Assembly: GCF_010020825.1 (NCBI RefSeq)
Contig: NZ_JAACJE010000001.1
Coordinates: 434,001-498,000, forward strand
DNA length: 64,000 nucleotides
Origin: Acidovorax sp. 210-6
GTDB lineage: Bacteria; Pseudomonadota; Gammaproteobacteria; Burkholderiales; Burkholderiaceae_C
Direction of reading: 5' to 3'
The notes under the pieces were generated by a model that did not search any database, was not told where the DNA came from, and worked only from the letters and a program-made list of their open reading frames with translations. Shown here in pieces: positions 57,263 through 64,000 of this stretch (its first letter is position 1; the number at the start of each line of letters is the position of its first letter). The position numbers and the translations under genes were made by a program.

Positions 57263-58126
57263 TCAGAGCAGGGCCGTGCCCTGGATGCAGGTCACACTCT
57301 GGCCCCCCACCCACACCTGACCTAGCTCGTCCTGGCGGATGTGCACGCGCCCGGCGCGGCCAAGCCGTTCGCCCTGGGCCACCAGGTAGCGCTGCGGCGC
57401 CAGCCCCTCGGGGATGAGCCACTGCGCCAGGCTGCCGTTGAGGCTGCCGGTGACCGGGTCTTCGGGGTTGCCCATGGGCGCGGCAAAGGCGCGCACGGTC
57501 ACACCGGGGCGGCTGGTGTCGCTGGCGGTGGGGGCCACGTGCACCACGCCCACGTCCTGGCCCAGGTCCTTGAGGCGGGCATGGTCGGGTTGCAGGCCCA
57601 GCACCAGTTCGGCGCTGGGCAGCAGCAGTGCCAGCCAGCGCGGTCCGTTGTCCAGCACCTGGGCTGCCAGCACCTGCTGGGGCCGCAGGCCCAGCGCGCC
57701 GGTCACCAGCGCCAGCAGCGCGGGGTTGGGGGTGCTGCGTTGCATGGGGGGCGCAGCAAAGGCCAGCAGCCCATCGCTTTGCTCGATGCGCACGAGGCCG
57801 CCCGCACATTCCTGCACGATGGAGCCCGGCACGCGCGGCGAGCCACCGGCTTTCAGCCAGGCATGGCAACTGCCCAGTGTCGGGTGGCCGGCAAAGGACA
57901 GCTCGCCGCCCGGGCTGAAGATGCGCACGCGGTAGTCGGCCCCAGCGGCCAGGCCCGCCTCGGTGGGCGGGAGCAGGTAGGTGGTTTCCGACAGGTTGGC
58001 CCAGGTGGCAAAACGCTGCATGTCGGCGTCGCTCAGACCCTGGGCGTCCAGCACCACGGCCAGCGGGTTGCCGTCGCCCGGGCGCTGGCTGAAAACGTCG
58101 ATCTGCTGAAAGGCGCGTTCGGGCAT
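57263..58126 (-). CDS. PhzF-family isomerase/epimerase-like protein 2
   Basis: A 287-residue paralogue of the neighbouring gene, with the same length and motif order (GNPLAVVLDAQGL; NLSETTYLLPP; LSFAGHPTLGSCHAWL; DPVTGSLNGSLAQWL), clearly a tandem duplication. The central region diverges, so substrates probably differ. The start at 58126 (MPERAFQQ) aligns with the paralogue's MRQRPFQQ. Confidence 0.88.
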   Translation of the reverse strand: MPERAFQQIDVFSQRPGDGNPLAVVLDAQGLSDADMQRFATWANLSETTYLLPPTEAGLAAGADYRVRIFSPGGELSFAGHPTLGSCHAWLKAGGSPRVPGSIVQECAGGLVRIEQSDGLLAFAAPPMQRSTPNPALLALVTGALGLRPQQVLAAQVLDNGPRWLALLLPSAELVLGLQPDHARLKDLGQDVGVVHVAPTASDTSRPGVTVRAFAAPMGNPEDPVTGSLNGSLAQWLIPEGLAPQRYLVAQGERLGRAGRVHIRQDELGQVWVGGQSVTCIQGTALL

Positions 58127-58166
58127 GGGCGTGGCTCCTGGGCTGGCGGGGCGTGGCGTGGGTCGG

Positions 58167-59351
58167 TCAGGCCTGCTGGGCGGCGCGGATGGTGGCGGCC
58201 AGTGCGGCAATGCCGGTGTCGATCTGGGCGGCGCTGGCCGTCACGAAGGACAGGCGCAGCGTGCGCGCGTCCGCCTGGTCGGCATAGAAGGCGGCGCCGG
58301 GCACGAAGGCCACGTTGCGCTCCACGGCCTGGGGCAGCAGCGCGGTGGCGTCCAGGCCTTCGGGCAGGCGCAGCCACAGGAACATGCCGCCCTGCGGGCT
58401 GTTCCAGTGCACGCCCAGGCCGACCATTTCGCGCTGCAGCGCGGCCAGCATGGCGTCGCGCTGCTGCTTGTAAAGCGCGCGGATGGTGGGCACATGGCGG
58501 TCGAGGAAACCGCCCTTGAGCACCTCAGCCACCATGCGCTGGTTGAAGCCGGGGGTGTGCAGGTCGGCCGCCTGCTTGGCCTGCAGCAGTTTGGGGAACA
58601 CCGCCTTGGGCGCGACCACGTAGCCCAGGCGCAGGCCCGGTGCCAGCACCTTGGAGAACGAGCCCAGGTAGATGCAGCCCTCGGGGTTGCGCGCCGTCAG
58701 CGGGCGCGGCGGCGGGTTGTCGAACCACAGGTCGCCGTAGGGGTTGTCCTCGATCAGCGGCAGGTCCAGGGCCGCGGCCTGCTCCACCAGCGCGGCGCGG
58801 CGCGCTTCGCTCATGGTGCGGCCTGTGGGGTTCTGGAAGTTGGGCAGCACGTACAGGAAGCGCGCCTTGTCGGCGCCGCTGCCCACCTTGGCGGGCAGCT
58901 CGTCCACGACCACGCCTTCATCGTCGCTGGCCACAGCGGCCACCTGAGGCTCCATGGGCGTGAAGGCCTGCAGCGCGCCCAGGTAGGTGGGTGTTTCCAC
59001 CAGCACGCGGCTGCCGGTGTCGATCAGCACCTTGGCCACCAGGTCCAGGCCTTGTTGCGAGCCGGTGGTGATCAGCACCTGGGCAGGGTCCACGTCCCAG
59101 GGCAGTTGTTCGGCAATGGCCTCGCGCAGCGGGCCGTAGCCCTCGCTGGCGGCGTACTGCAGTGCGCTGGCACCGTCGTGGCCCAGCACCACTTCGCAGG
59201 CCTTGGCAAAGGCATCGACCGGGAAGGTCTTGGGCGAGGGCAGGCCGCCAGCCAGGCTGATGATGCCGGGCTTTTCAGTGACCTTGAGGATCTCGCGGAT
59301 CACCGAGGGGTTCATCTTGGCGGCCCGAGCGGCCAGGGTCCAGTGGGTCAT
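58167..59351 (-). CDS. PLP-dependent aminotransferase (MocR/AadAT type I)
   Basis: A 394-residue class I/II aminotransferase of the group that contains 2-aminoadipate and valine/aromatic aminotransferases. The N-terminus is IREILKVTEKPGIISLAGGL; the PLP lysine is in YLGSFSKVLAPGLRLGYV. The exact amino donor is unknown. The start ATG at 59351 has GGAG upstream; an ATG three codons earlier is possible. It heads the PhzF-VOC-dehydratase run. Confidence 0.9.
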   Translation of the reverse strand: MTHWTLAARAAKMNPSVIREILKVTEKPGIISLAGGLPSPKTFPVDAFAKACEVVLGHDGASALQYAASEGYGPLREAIAEQLPWDVDPAQVLITTGSQQGLDLVAKVLIDTGSRVLVETPTYLGALQAFTPMEPQVAAVASDDEGVVVDELPAKVGSGADKARFLYVLPNFQNPTGRTMSEARRAALVEQAAALDLPLIEDNPYGDLWFDNPPPRPLTARNPEGCIYLGSFSKVLAPGLRLGYVVAPKAVFPKLLQAKQAADLHTPGFNQRMVAEVLKGGFLDRHVPTIRALYKQQRDAMLAALQREMVGLGVHWNSPQGGMFLWLRLPEGLDATALLPQAVERNVAFVPGAAFYADQADARTLRLSFVTASAAQIDTGIAALAATIRAAQQA

Positions 59352-59457
59352 TGCAATCATCTCCAGTTGAGGGTGCGCTGAGGGTGGGCGCAGGTTCGGG
59401 TTTGCGGCCATTGTGTAGCCGACCTGCAAGCTTAACCTTGGCGCGGAAAAATAGGAT

Positions 59458-60414
59458 TCAGGGTTTGCCACGCACGGGCATGCGCCTTCCGGCCAAAACG
59501 GTAGCCATCACTGCCAGGCCGAAGCCCAGGCTCACAGCGTCCAGGCGCTCACCCAGCAGCGGCACGGCAAACAGCATGCCCAGGAAGGGCTGCACCAGTT
59601 GCACCTGGCTCACGCGCACCGTGCCGCCCAGCGCCAGGCCCCGGTACCAGGCGAAAAAGCCCAGCCACATCGAGAATACCGCCACGTAGCCGAACGCGGC
59701 CCAGGCCGAGGCGGGCACGGGCGCTGCGGGCCAGGACAGCAGACCCAGCGGCAGCGTGGCGGGCAGCGAGATCACCAGCGCCCAGCAGATCACCGTGTCG
59801 GCGCGCAGGTGCTGCGACAGGCGTGCGCCGTAGCCATAGCCCACGGCGGCGCACAGCACGGCGCCCAGCAGCAGCAGGTCGGCCGGGTGCAGCGCCAGCC
59901 CTGCCGTGCCCGAACGCAGCAGTGCAAAACTCACCACCAGTGCCGCGCCCAGCAGCGCGCAGGCCCAGAAGCCCCCCGAGGGGCGCTGGCGGTGCAGCAG
60001 TGCGCCCACGGCGGCGGTGGCCAGCGGCAACGCGCCCACGATCACGCTGGCATGCACGGCGCCCACATGGCGCATGGCGATGGAGCTGAGCAACGGAAAC
60101 CCGAACACCACACCCAGCGCTGTGAGGGCCAGCGGCCCCCAGTCGGCCCGGCGCGGCAAGGGGGCATGCTGCGCGATGAGCAGCAACGCGGACAGCACCC
60201 CGGCCACCGCCGCACGCCCCATGGCGATGAACAGGCCCGACATCAACGGCGCCTCGGGCGTGCCCACGGCCAGGCGCGTCATGGGCAGTGTGAGGGCGAA
60301 GATCGCCACGCCCAGCAGGCCCAGGGCCAGGCCCCGGGTTTCTTGTCGGTGCAGGCTGGAGGCCTGGGCAGGGCCAGGGCGCAGGGGGGCGCTGGCGGGG
60401 GGCGAGGTGCGCAT
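59458..60414 (-). CDS. EamA/DMT-family transporter
   Basis: A 318-residue drug/metabolite transporter with ten predicted helices in two EamA repeats (GLLGVAIFALTLPMTRLAVG ... and LLLLGAVLCAAVGYGYG ...), the second ending PFLGMLFAVPLLGERLDA. Such proteins export amino acids and metabolites. An N-terminal extension of about 25 residues is proline- and alanine-rich. It is 32 bases after the LysE-type gene, so the two exporters are probably co-transcribed. Confidence 0.88.
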   Translation of the reverse strand: MRTSPPASAPLRPGPAQASSLHRQETRGLALGLLGVAIFALTLPMTRLAVGTPEAPLMSGLFIAMGRAAVAGVLSALLLIAQHAPLPRRADWGPLALTALGVVFGFPLLSSIAMRHVGAVHASVIVGALPLATAAVGALLHRQRPSGGFWACALLGAALVVSFALLRSGTAGLALHPADLLLLGAVLCAAVGYGYGARLSQHLRADTVICWALVISLPATLPLGLLSWPAAPVPASAWAAFGYVAVFSMWLGFFAWYRGLALGGTVRVSQVQLVQPFLGMLFAVPLLGERLDAVSLGFGLAVMATVLAGRRMPVRGKP

Positions 60415-60446
60415 GGCGGGCTCCGGGCGGTGGTGGGGTGGATGGG

Positions 60447-61046
60447 TCAGGCGGTCGTCATCCAGGCGGCGGTGGCGGTCAGCACGCCGGCCATGGCGCG
60501 GTTGAACCACAGCAGGCGCCGACCTTGGGCCAGCCACTGGCGCAGCAGCGCACCGGTGGCTGCATAGGCCAGGTTGCTGAAAAATGCGAACAGCAGCATC
60601 ACCGGCAGCACCACGGCCAGGCGCTGCAGCGCGTCGGGGCGCCCGGCGATCCAGCCCGCCACGATGGTCAGCGCCAGCAGCCAGGCCTTGATGTTCACGA
60701 ACTGCAGCAGCGTGCCCTGCCAGAAGCCCACGTCCAGGCGCGCGCTGTCGGCAGCGGCCAGACTTGCCGTCTGGCTCAGTTTCCAGGCCAGCCACAGCAG
60801 GTAGCCAATGCCCACGGCCTTGATCGCCAGGCGCAGCATGGGCGCTGCCAGCACCAGTGCACCCACCCCGCCTGCGCACAGCAGCAGCAACGCAGACCAG
60901 CCCACGGGCACGGCGCAGACAAAGCGCATGGCGTGCGGCAAGCCCCGGTTGGCCGCCAGTGCGGTGGACAACGTGGTGTTCGGGCCGGGCGAGAAGCTCA
61001 TGGCCGTGGCGAGCAGCAGCAGGGCGGTGAATTCGGACAAGGGCAT
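60447..61046 (-). CDS. LysE/RhtB-family amino-acid exporter
   Basis: A 199-residue membrane protein with about six helices, of the LysE/RhtB family (FTALLLLATAMSFSPGPNTT and GFWQGTLLQFVNIKAWLLAL). It exports amino acids or analogues; the substrate is unknown. It is the first gene of the minus-strand run and is divergent from the MocR regulator, with repeated ACAGT/ACTGT half-sites in between, so control by that regulator is expected. Confidence 0.9.
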   Translation of the reverse strand: MPLSEFTALLLLATAMSFSPGPNTTLSTALAANRGLPHAMRFVCAVPVGWSALLLLCAGGVGALVLAAPMLRLAIKAVGIGYLLWLAWKLSQTASLAAADSARLDVGFWQGTLLQFVNIKAWLLALTIVAGWIAGRPDALQRLAVVLPVMLLFAFFSNLAYAATGALLRQWLAQGRRLLWFNRAMAGVLTATAAWMTTA

Positions 61047-61058
61047 GGGTTGTGTCGA

Positions 61059-61131
61059 ACAGTTGTATGCACTGTAGGGCCAATTTCCGCTACAGTTCCA
61101 ACACAGTTTTTCTGACAAATCACCGAACTGT
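61059..61131. promoter_or_regulatory. MocR regulatory region with ACAGT/ACTGT half-sites
   Basis: Five half-sites lie between the divergent starts: ACAGT at 61059-61063, ACTGT at 61071-61075, ACAGT at 61092-61096, ACAGT at 61103-61107 and ACTGT at 61127-61131. An inverted repeat ACTGTAG/CTACAGT spans 61071-61096. GntR/MocR proteins typically bind such direct and inverted repeats near divergent promoters. Confidence 0.6.
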
Positions 61132-61161
61132 GCTGGTGCACAGGGCGGTACAGCTTGCGCC

Positions 61162-62625
61162 ATGCTCATCAAAAGCCCCCACCGCACCCTCACCGACCAG
61201 CTCGCCGAGCGCTTTGCCGAACGCATCCGCTCGCGCCTGCTGCCTGCCGGTTCGCGCCTGCCCTCGGTGCGCGACTGCGCGCGCCAGCAGGGTGTGAGCC
61301 CCTACACCGTGGTGGCCGCCTACGACCAGTTGCTGGCCCAGGGACTGGTGGAGGCACGGCGCCAGCGTGGCTTCTATGTGCGGGATTTGACACAAAATCG
61401 GGCTGCAGGGCAATATGGACAAGCGCAAAATGCTATCAAATCAATAGCAAATGAGACGGAGCGGCCGGAGCCTTTTCCGCTGCCCTCGGGTTCGCAAATC
61501 CATGCCACGGCGCTGATCCGGGGCATGTTCCACCAGGGCTCGGGCAAGCCCCAGCCCGGTGCGGGCGTGCTGCCACCGCAGTGGCTGGAGGAGGCACGAT
61601 TCATGCCGGCCGCGCTGCGCAAGATCACCGCCGGGCGAGCACTGGCCTCGGGTGCGCTGAACTATGGTGAACCCCAGGGCGATGCGGGCCTGCGCCAGGT
61701 GCTGGCACGCCGCCTGGCTGATCTCAACATCCCGGTGCACCCCGCGCAGATCATGACCACCGTGGGCGCCACGCAGGCGCTGGACATCGTGAGCCGCACG
61801 CTGCTCAAGGCGGGTGATCCGGTGATGGTCGAGGAGCCCGGCTGGTCGGTGGAGTTTGCCCGGCTCGATGCCCTGGGCATGCGCGTGCTGCCCGTGCCGC
61901 GCCGCGCCGAGGGCCCCGACCTGGAGGTGATGGCGCGCTACTGCGAGGCCCATGCGCCCAAGCTGTTTGTGAGTGTGAGCGTGCTGCACAACCCGACCAG
62001 CTACTGCCTCACGCCCGGCAGCGCGCACCAGGTGCTGCAACTGGCGCAGCGCCACGGCTTTCATATCGTCGAGGACGACACCTACAGCCACATCGCGCCG
62101 GAGCACGCCACGCGCCTGTGCGCGCTCGACGGCCTGCAACGCACCATCTACGTGAGCGGCTTTGCCAAGATCCTGGCGCCGAGCTGGCGTGTGGGCTACC
62201 TCGCCGCACCCGCAGAGCTGTGCGAGCGGCTGCTCGACACCAAGCTGCTGTCCACATTGACCACCCCCTCGGTGCTGGAGCAGGCCATGGCGCTGTGCAT
62301 AGACCAGGGCCAGCTGCGCCGCCACGCCGAGCGCATCCGCCTGCGCCTGGCCCAGGCGCGTGAGCGCAGCGTGCGCCTGGCGCTGCAGGCAGGCTGTCGC
62401 TTCGTGGCGGAACCTGCGGGCCTGTTCGGCTGGGTGGACACCGGGGTGGACACCGATGCACTCGCTCAGCGCATGCTGGATGAGGGCTATCTGCTCGCCC
62501 CTGGGGCGTTGTTCCACGCCAGCCGCCAGCCCAGCACGCTCATGCGCATCAATTTCAGCACCACGCAGGATGCCGCGTTCTGGTCCGTGTTCGAACGCAT
62601 CCGCGACCAGATGCCTGCGGCATGA
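61162..62625 (+). CDS. MocR-type GntR/aminotransferase regulator
   Basis: A 487-residue MocR protein. It has an N-terminal GntR winged helix (residues 5-75; LTDQLAERFAERIRSRLLPA ... SRLPSVRDCARQQGVSPYTV) and a C-terminal class I aminotransferase-like domain (about 120-485). The PLP lysine is present in SGFAKILAPSWRVGYLA (about K335). Such regulators sense PLP-linked amino acids. A dispersed-repeat copy encodes residues about 82-96 (QNAIKSIAN region), the linker. It is divergent from the LysE exporter. Confidence 0.93.
   Translation: MLIKSPHRTLTDQLAERFAERIRSRLLPAGSRLPSVRDCARQQGVSPYTVVAAYDQLLAQGLVEARRQRGFYVRDLTQNRAAGQYGQAQNAIKSIANETERPEPFPLPSGSQIHATALIRGMFHQGSGKPQPGAGVLPPQWLEEARFMPAALRKITAGRALASGALNYGEPQGDAGLRQVLARRLADLNIPVHPAQIMTTVGATQALDIVSRTLLKAGDPVMVEEPGWSVEFARLDALGMRVLPVPRRAEGPDLEVMARYCEAHAPKLFVSVSVLHNPTSYCLTPGSAHQVLQLAQRHGFHIVEDDTYSHIAPEHATRLCALDGLQRTIYVSGFAKILAPSWRVGYLAAPAELCERLLDTKLLSTLTTPSVLEQAMALCIDQGQLRRHAERIRLRLAQARERSVRLALQAGCRFVAEPAGLFGWVDTGVDTDALAQRMLDEGYLLAPGALFHASRQPSTLMRINFSTTQDAAFWSVFERIRDQMPAA
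61406..61449 (+). repeat. Dispersed repeat, copy 10, inside MocR linker
   Basis: CAGGGCAATATGGACAAGCG, then ATGCTATCAAATCAATAGCA, exactly 44 bases, with the usual left flank TTGACACAAAATCGGGCTG from 61387. It is in frame with the MocR gene and encodes the variable linker between the DNA-binding and aminotransferase domains. Confidence 0.8.
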
Positions 62626-62666
62626 AACCCGCGCGGGCAGCCGCGCAAGGGCCGCCTCGCCGCGCC

Positions 62667-63899
62667 TCAGGCGGGAGTGCCCCTTCGTGTACTTGCCAGG
62701 GTCCGCAGCAGGATGCGGTTGATGTCCTCCTGCTCCATCTCGTGGTCCGTGCAGAGCTGGTGGATGGCGCTGGCGTCATCGGTCTCCAGGGCGCGGGCCA
62801 TTTGCAGGCAAGGGGCGTAGGGGCCGTGGTTCATGACGATGGCGTCAAACACCCGGTCGGACAGGGGAATGCGGTGCAGGATGGTGCCCACCGGTTCGCC
62901 CAGCAAATCGTCCAGTTGCGACAGCAGCCCGCACAGGTACACCTCGCTGCGCAGTTCGTGCTGCAGGCCGGGCTCGATGAGTTGCTCCATCAGGCGTGCG
63001 CGCAGCACCATGGACTCGCGCACCGGGCGCAGGTCGGCCTCGGTGCTGGCGTGCGGGAGCTGGTCGCCCAGCCACTTGCGGATGGAGCCATAGCCCATCA
63101 TCACCAGGCCACGGCGCAGCGAGTCGATGCCCGTACGCAAGCCCAGCGAGGCCGAGTTGGTATAGACCATGAAACGGTAGGCCAGCAGCGGGTCTTCGCC
63201 CAGGATGCCCTCGAACACGTCGAGCGACTGCTCGGCGTCGATGGCCTTGAGCAGCTTGAGGATGGTCGCGTGCGCCGGCTGCATGGGCTGGTGGCGCAGG
63301 CTGTAGAGCACGTCCTCCTTGGGCCAGCCGGCCAGGGCCACGGCGCGGTGTTCATCCAGGCAGTGGGACATGAGCGCACGGCTGGCAATGTCTTCGTACA
63401 TCTGCCCGTCGATCACCGGGCTGGTGCCCTGCCCGGGGGGGTGGTGGGTGCCGGGGCGGGCCGGGGGCGATGCCTGCAGCGCTGCCATGGCTTCTTCGGG
63501 CTGCAGGCTCAGCAGGCTGTTGTCGAAGCAGCGGGCCACCTCGGGCTCGGGCAAGCGACCCAGCGGCCCGCGCCACACCAGCCGCAGGCCGCGCTGGTGG
63601 GCGGCCTGCACCTGGGCAAACAGGGCCGAATCGCCCAGCCACTGGCCGGGCACCAGAATCCAGGGGCTGCCGCGCGGTGCGTGTTCCAGCAGGTCGCTCA
63701 GCAACTGGCGTGACAGCGGCGAGATGAGCAGTGGCGGTGAGCTGGCGGACCACATTTCCTGCACGGTGCGCAGCAGGTGGGGCGCATCCACGCCCACGGC
63801 GGCTGCCTCGCGCACGTACAACTGCACACCGGCCAGCGAACGCGCTGCACCCCACAAAGGGCGGTAGCCCAGAACCAGACTGCCAAGGACGGATTGCAC
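62667..63899 (-). CDS. HDOD-domain signalling protein (YuxH-like)
   Basis: A 410-residue cytoplasmic protein. The C-terminal HDOD domain is at about residues 205-400 (ILKLLKAIDAEQSL ... LLAYRFMVYTNSASLG ... GIDSLRRGLVMMGYGSIRKW). The N-terminal region resembles a degenerate EAL domain as in YuxH proteins (LGYRPLWG and a short conserved tail), without the catalytic EAL residues. HDOD proteins act in cyclic-di-GMP-linked signalling and motility. The start is a GTG at 63899, two bases after the flgL stop, so it is probably translated with the flagellar operon. Confidence 0.85.
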   Translation of the reverse strand: MQSVLGSLVLGYRPLWGAARSLAGVQLYVREAAAVGVDAPHLLRTVQEMWSASSPPLLISPLSRQLLSDLLEHAPRGSPWILVPGQWLGDSALFAQVQAAHQRGLRLVWRGPLGRLPEPEVARCFDNSLLSLQPEEAMAALQASPPARPGTHHPPGQGTSPVIDGQMYEDIASRALMSHCLDEHRAVALAGWPKEDVLYSLRHQPMQPAHATILKLLKAIDAEQSLDVFEGILGEDPLLAYRFMVYTNSASLGLRTGIDSLRRGLVMMGYGSIRKWLGDQLPHASTEADLRPVRESMVLRARLMEQLIEPGLQHELRSEVYLCGLLSQLDDLLGEPVGTILHRIPLSDRVFDAIVMNHGPYAPCLQMARALETDDASAIHQLCTDHEMEQEDINRILLRTLASTRRGTPA

Positions 63900-63901
63900 T
63901 A

Positions 63902-64000
63902 TCAGGAAATGAAGTTGAACAGCGACATCTTCTGAACCATGGAGTAGGACTTGAGCGCTGCCTCGTAACCCACCTGCTGGTTCTGGAAGTCCGAGATGCC
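63902..64000 (-). CDS. flgL: FlgL hook-filament junction protein, 3' end (partial)
   Basis: The last 32 residues of a flagellar hook-associated protein 3, read on the minus strand. They start GISDFQNQQVGYEAALKSYS and end VQKMSLFNFIS, the typical FlgL C-terminal helix; the rest lies beyond the window edge. It marks the 3' end of a flagellar cluster and is directly followed by the HDOD gene. Confidence 0.87.
   Translation of the reverse strand, partial: GISDFQNQQVGYEAALKSYSMVQKMSLFNFIS

Overview
The window is a continuous piece of high-GC chromosome from a Gram-negative betaproteobacterium, most likely a member of the Comamonadaceae (Acidovorax / Diaphorobacter / Alicycliphilus type). Protein style, DUF3597 and DUF2145 families, a Burkholderiales-type porin, a tandem glycine riboswitch and a 44-base dispersed palindromic repeat resembling one I recall from that family all point this way; the genus is inference. 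There is no tRNA, rRNA, phage, transposase or CRISPR array. Genes are densely packed, and many neighbours overlap by ATGA or GTGA.

Layout. 1-6.5 kb: a chemoreceptor with a nitrate-sensor-like (NIT) periplasmic domain, coupled to a 1490-residue PAS/GAF/GGDEF/EAL protein, with a NarL-like palindrome upstream. 6.6-8.2 kb: dadA behind a tandem glycine riboswitch. 8.2-13.5 kb: a YXWGXW / calcium-repeat secreted protein; a four-gene overlapping operon (tetR, DUF2867, ABC1 kinase, small membrane protein) behind a perfect 13-bp inverted repeat; an XRE regulator; a secreted protein. 13.6-21.4 kb: lipid and membrane genes (ceramidase-like hydrolase, MFS-acyltransferase fusion, saccharopine-dehydrogenase-like enzyme, YiaA-like, DUF2145, zinc-ribbon membrane protein, DUF3597); two of these upstream regions share a GTATC-N7-GATAC palindrome. 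21.4-32.5 kb: GST, AAA/DUF4143 ATPase, tgt, uspA, pldA, rep, AEC transporter, katG. 32.6-35.6 kb: an overlapping operon of a membrane CheA-like kinase without a CheW-like domain, a single-domain CheY-like receiver and a CheX-like phosphatase, the best candidate for a little-described signalling system. 35.6-39.5 kb: priA and hemE, separated by 597 bp carrying four consensus DnaA boxes in one orientation. 39.5-45 kb: NhaR-like regulator divergent from a TerC/Alx protein, uup, a deleted metY pseudogene, a CoA-binding protein and a tiny ORF before a strong terminator. 45-48.6 kb: a porin with a 69-nt structured leader and a DsbD/ScsB-like thiol transporter. 48.6-53.8 kb: DUF1569, creatininase-like, a two-component system, a beta-lactamase-like lipoprotein. 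53.9-62.6 kb: amino-acid related enzymes and exporters (histidine phosphatase, threonine-dehydratase-like, VOC, two tandem PhzF, aminotransferase, EamA, LysE) divergent from a MocR regulator. 62.6-64 kb: an HDOD protein and the 3' end of flgL, entering a flagellar region.

Two themes cross gene boundaries. First, ten copies of the 44-base palindromic repeat are scattered through the window. Four lie inside reading frames, where they encode interdomain linkers (priA, MocR), a loop (VOC protein) and the signal peptide of the DsbD-like protein. Second, motility and second-messenger signalling genes recur: chemoreceptor, GGDEF/EAL, CheA/CheY/CheX-like module, HDOD and flgL.
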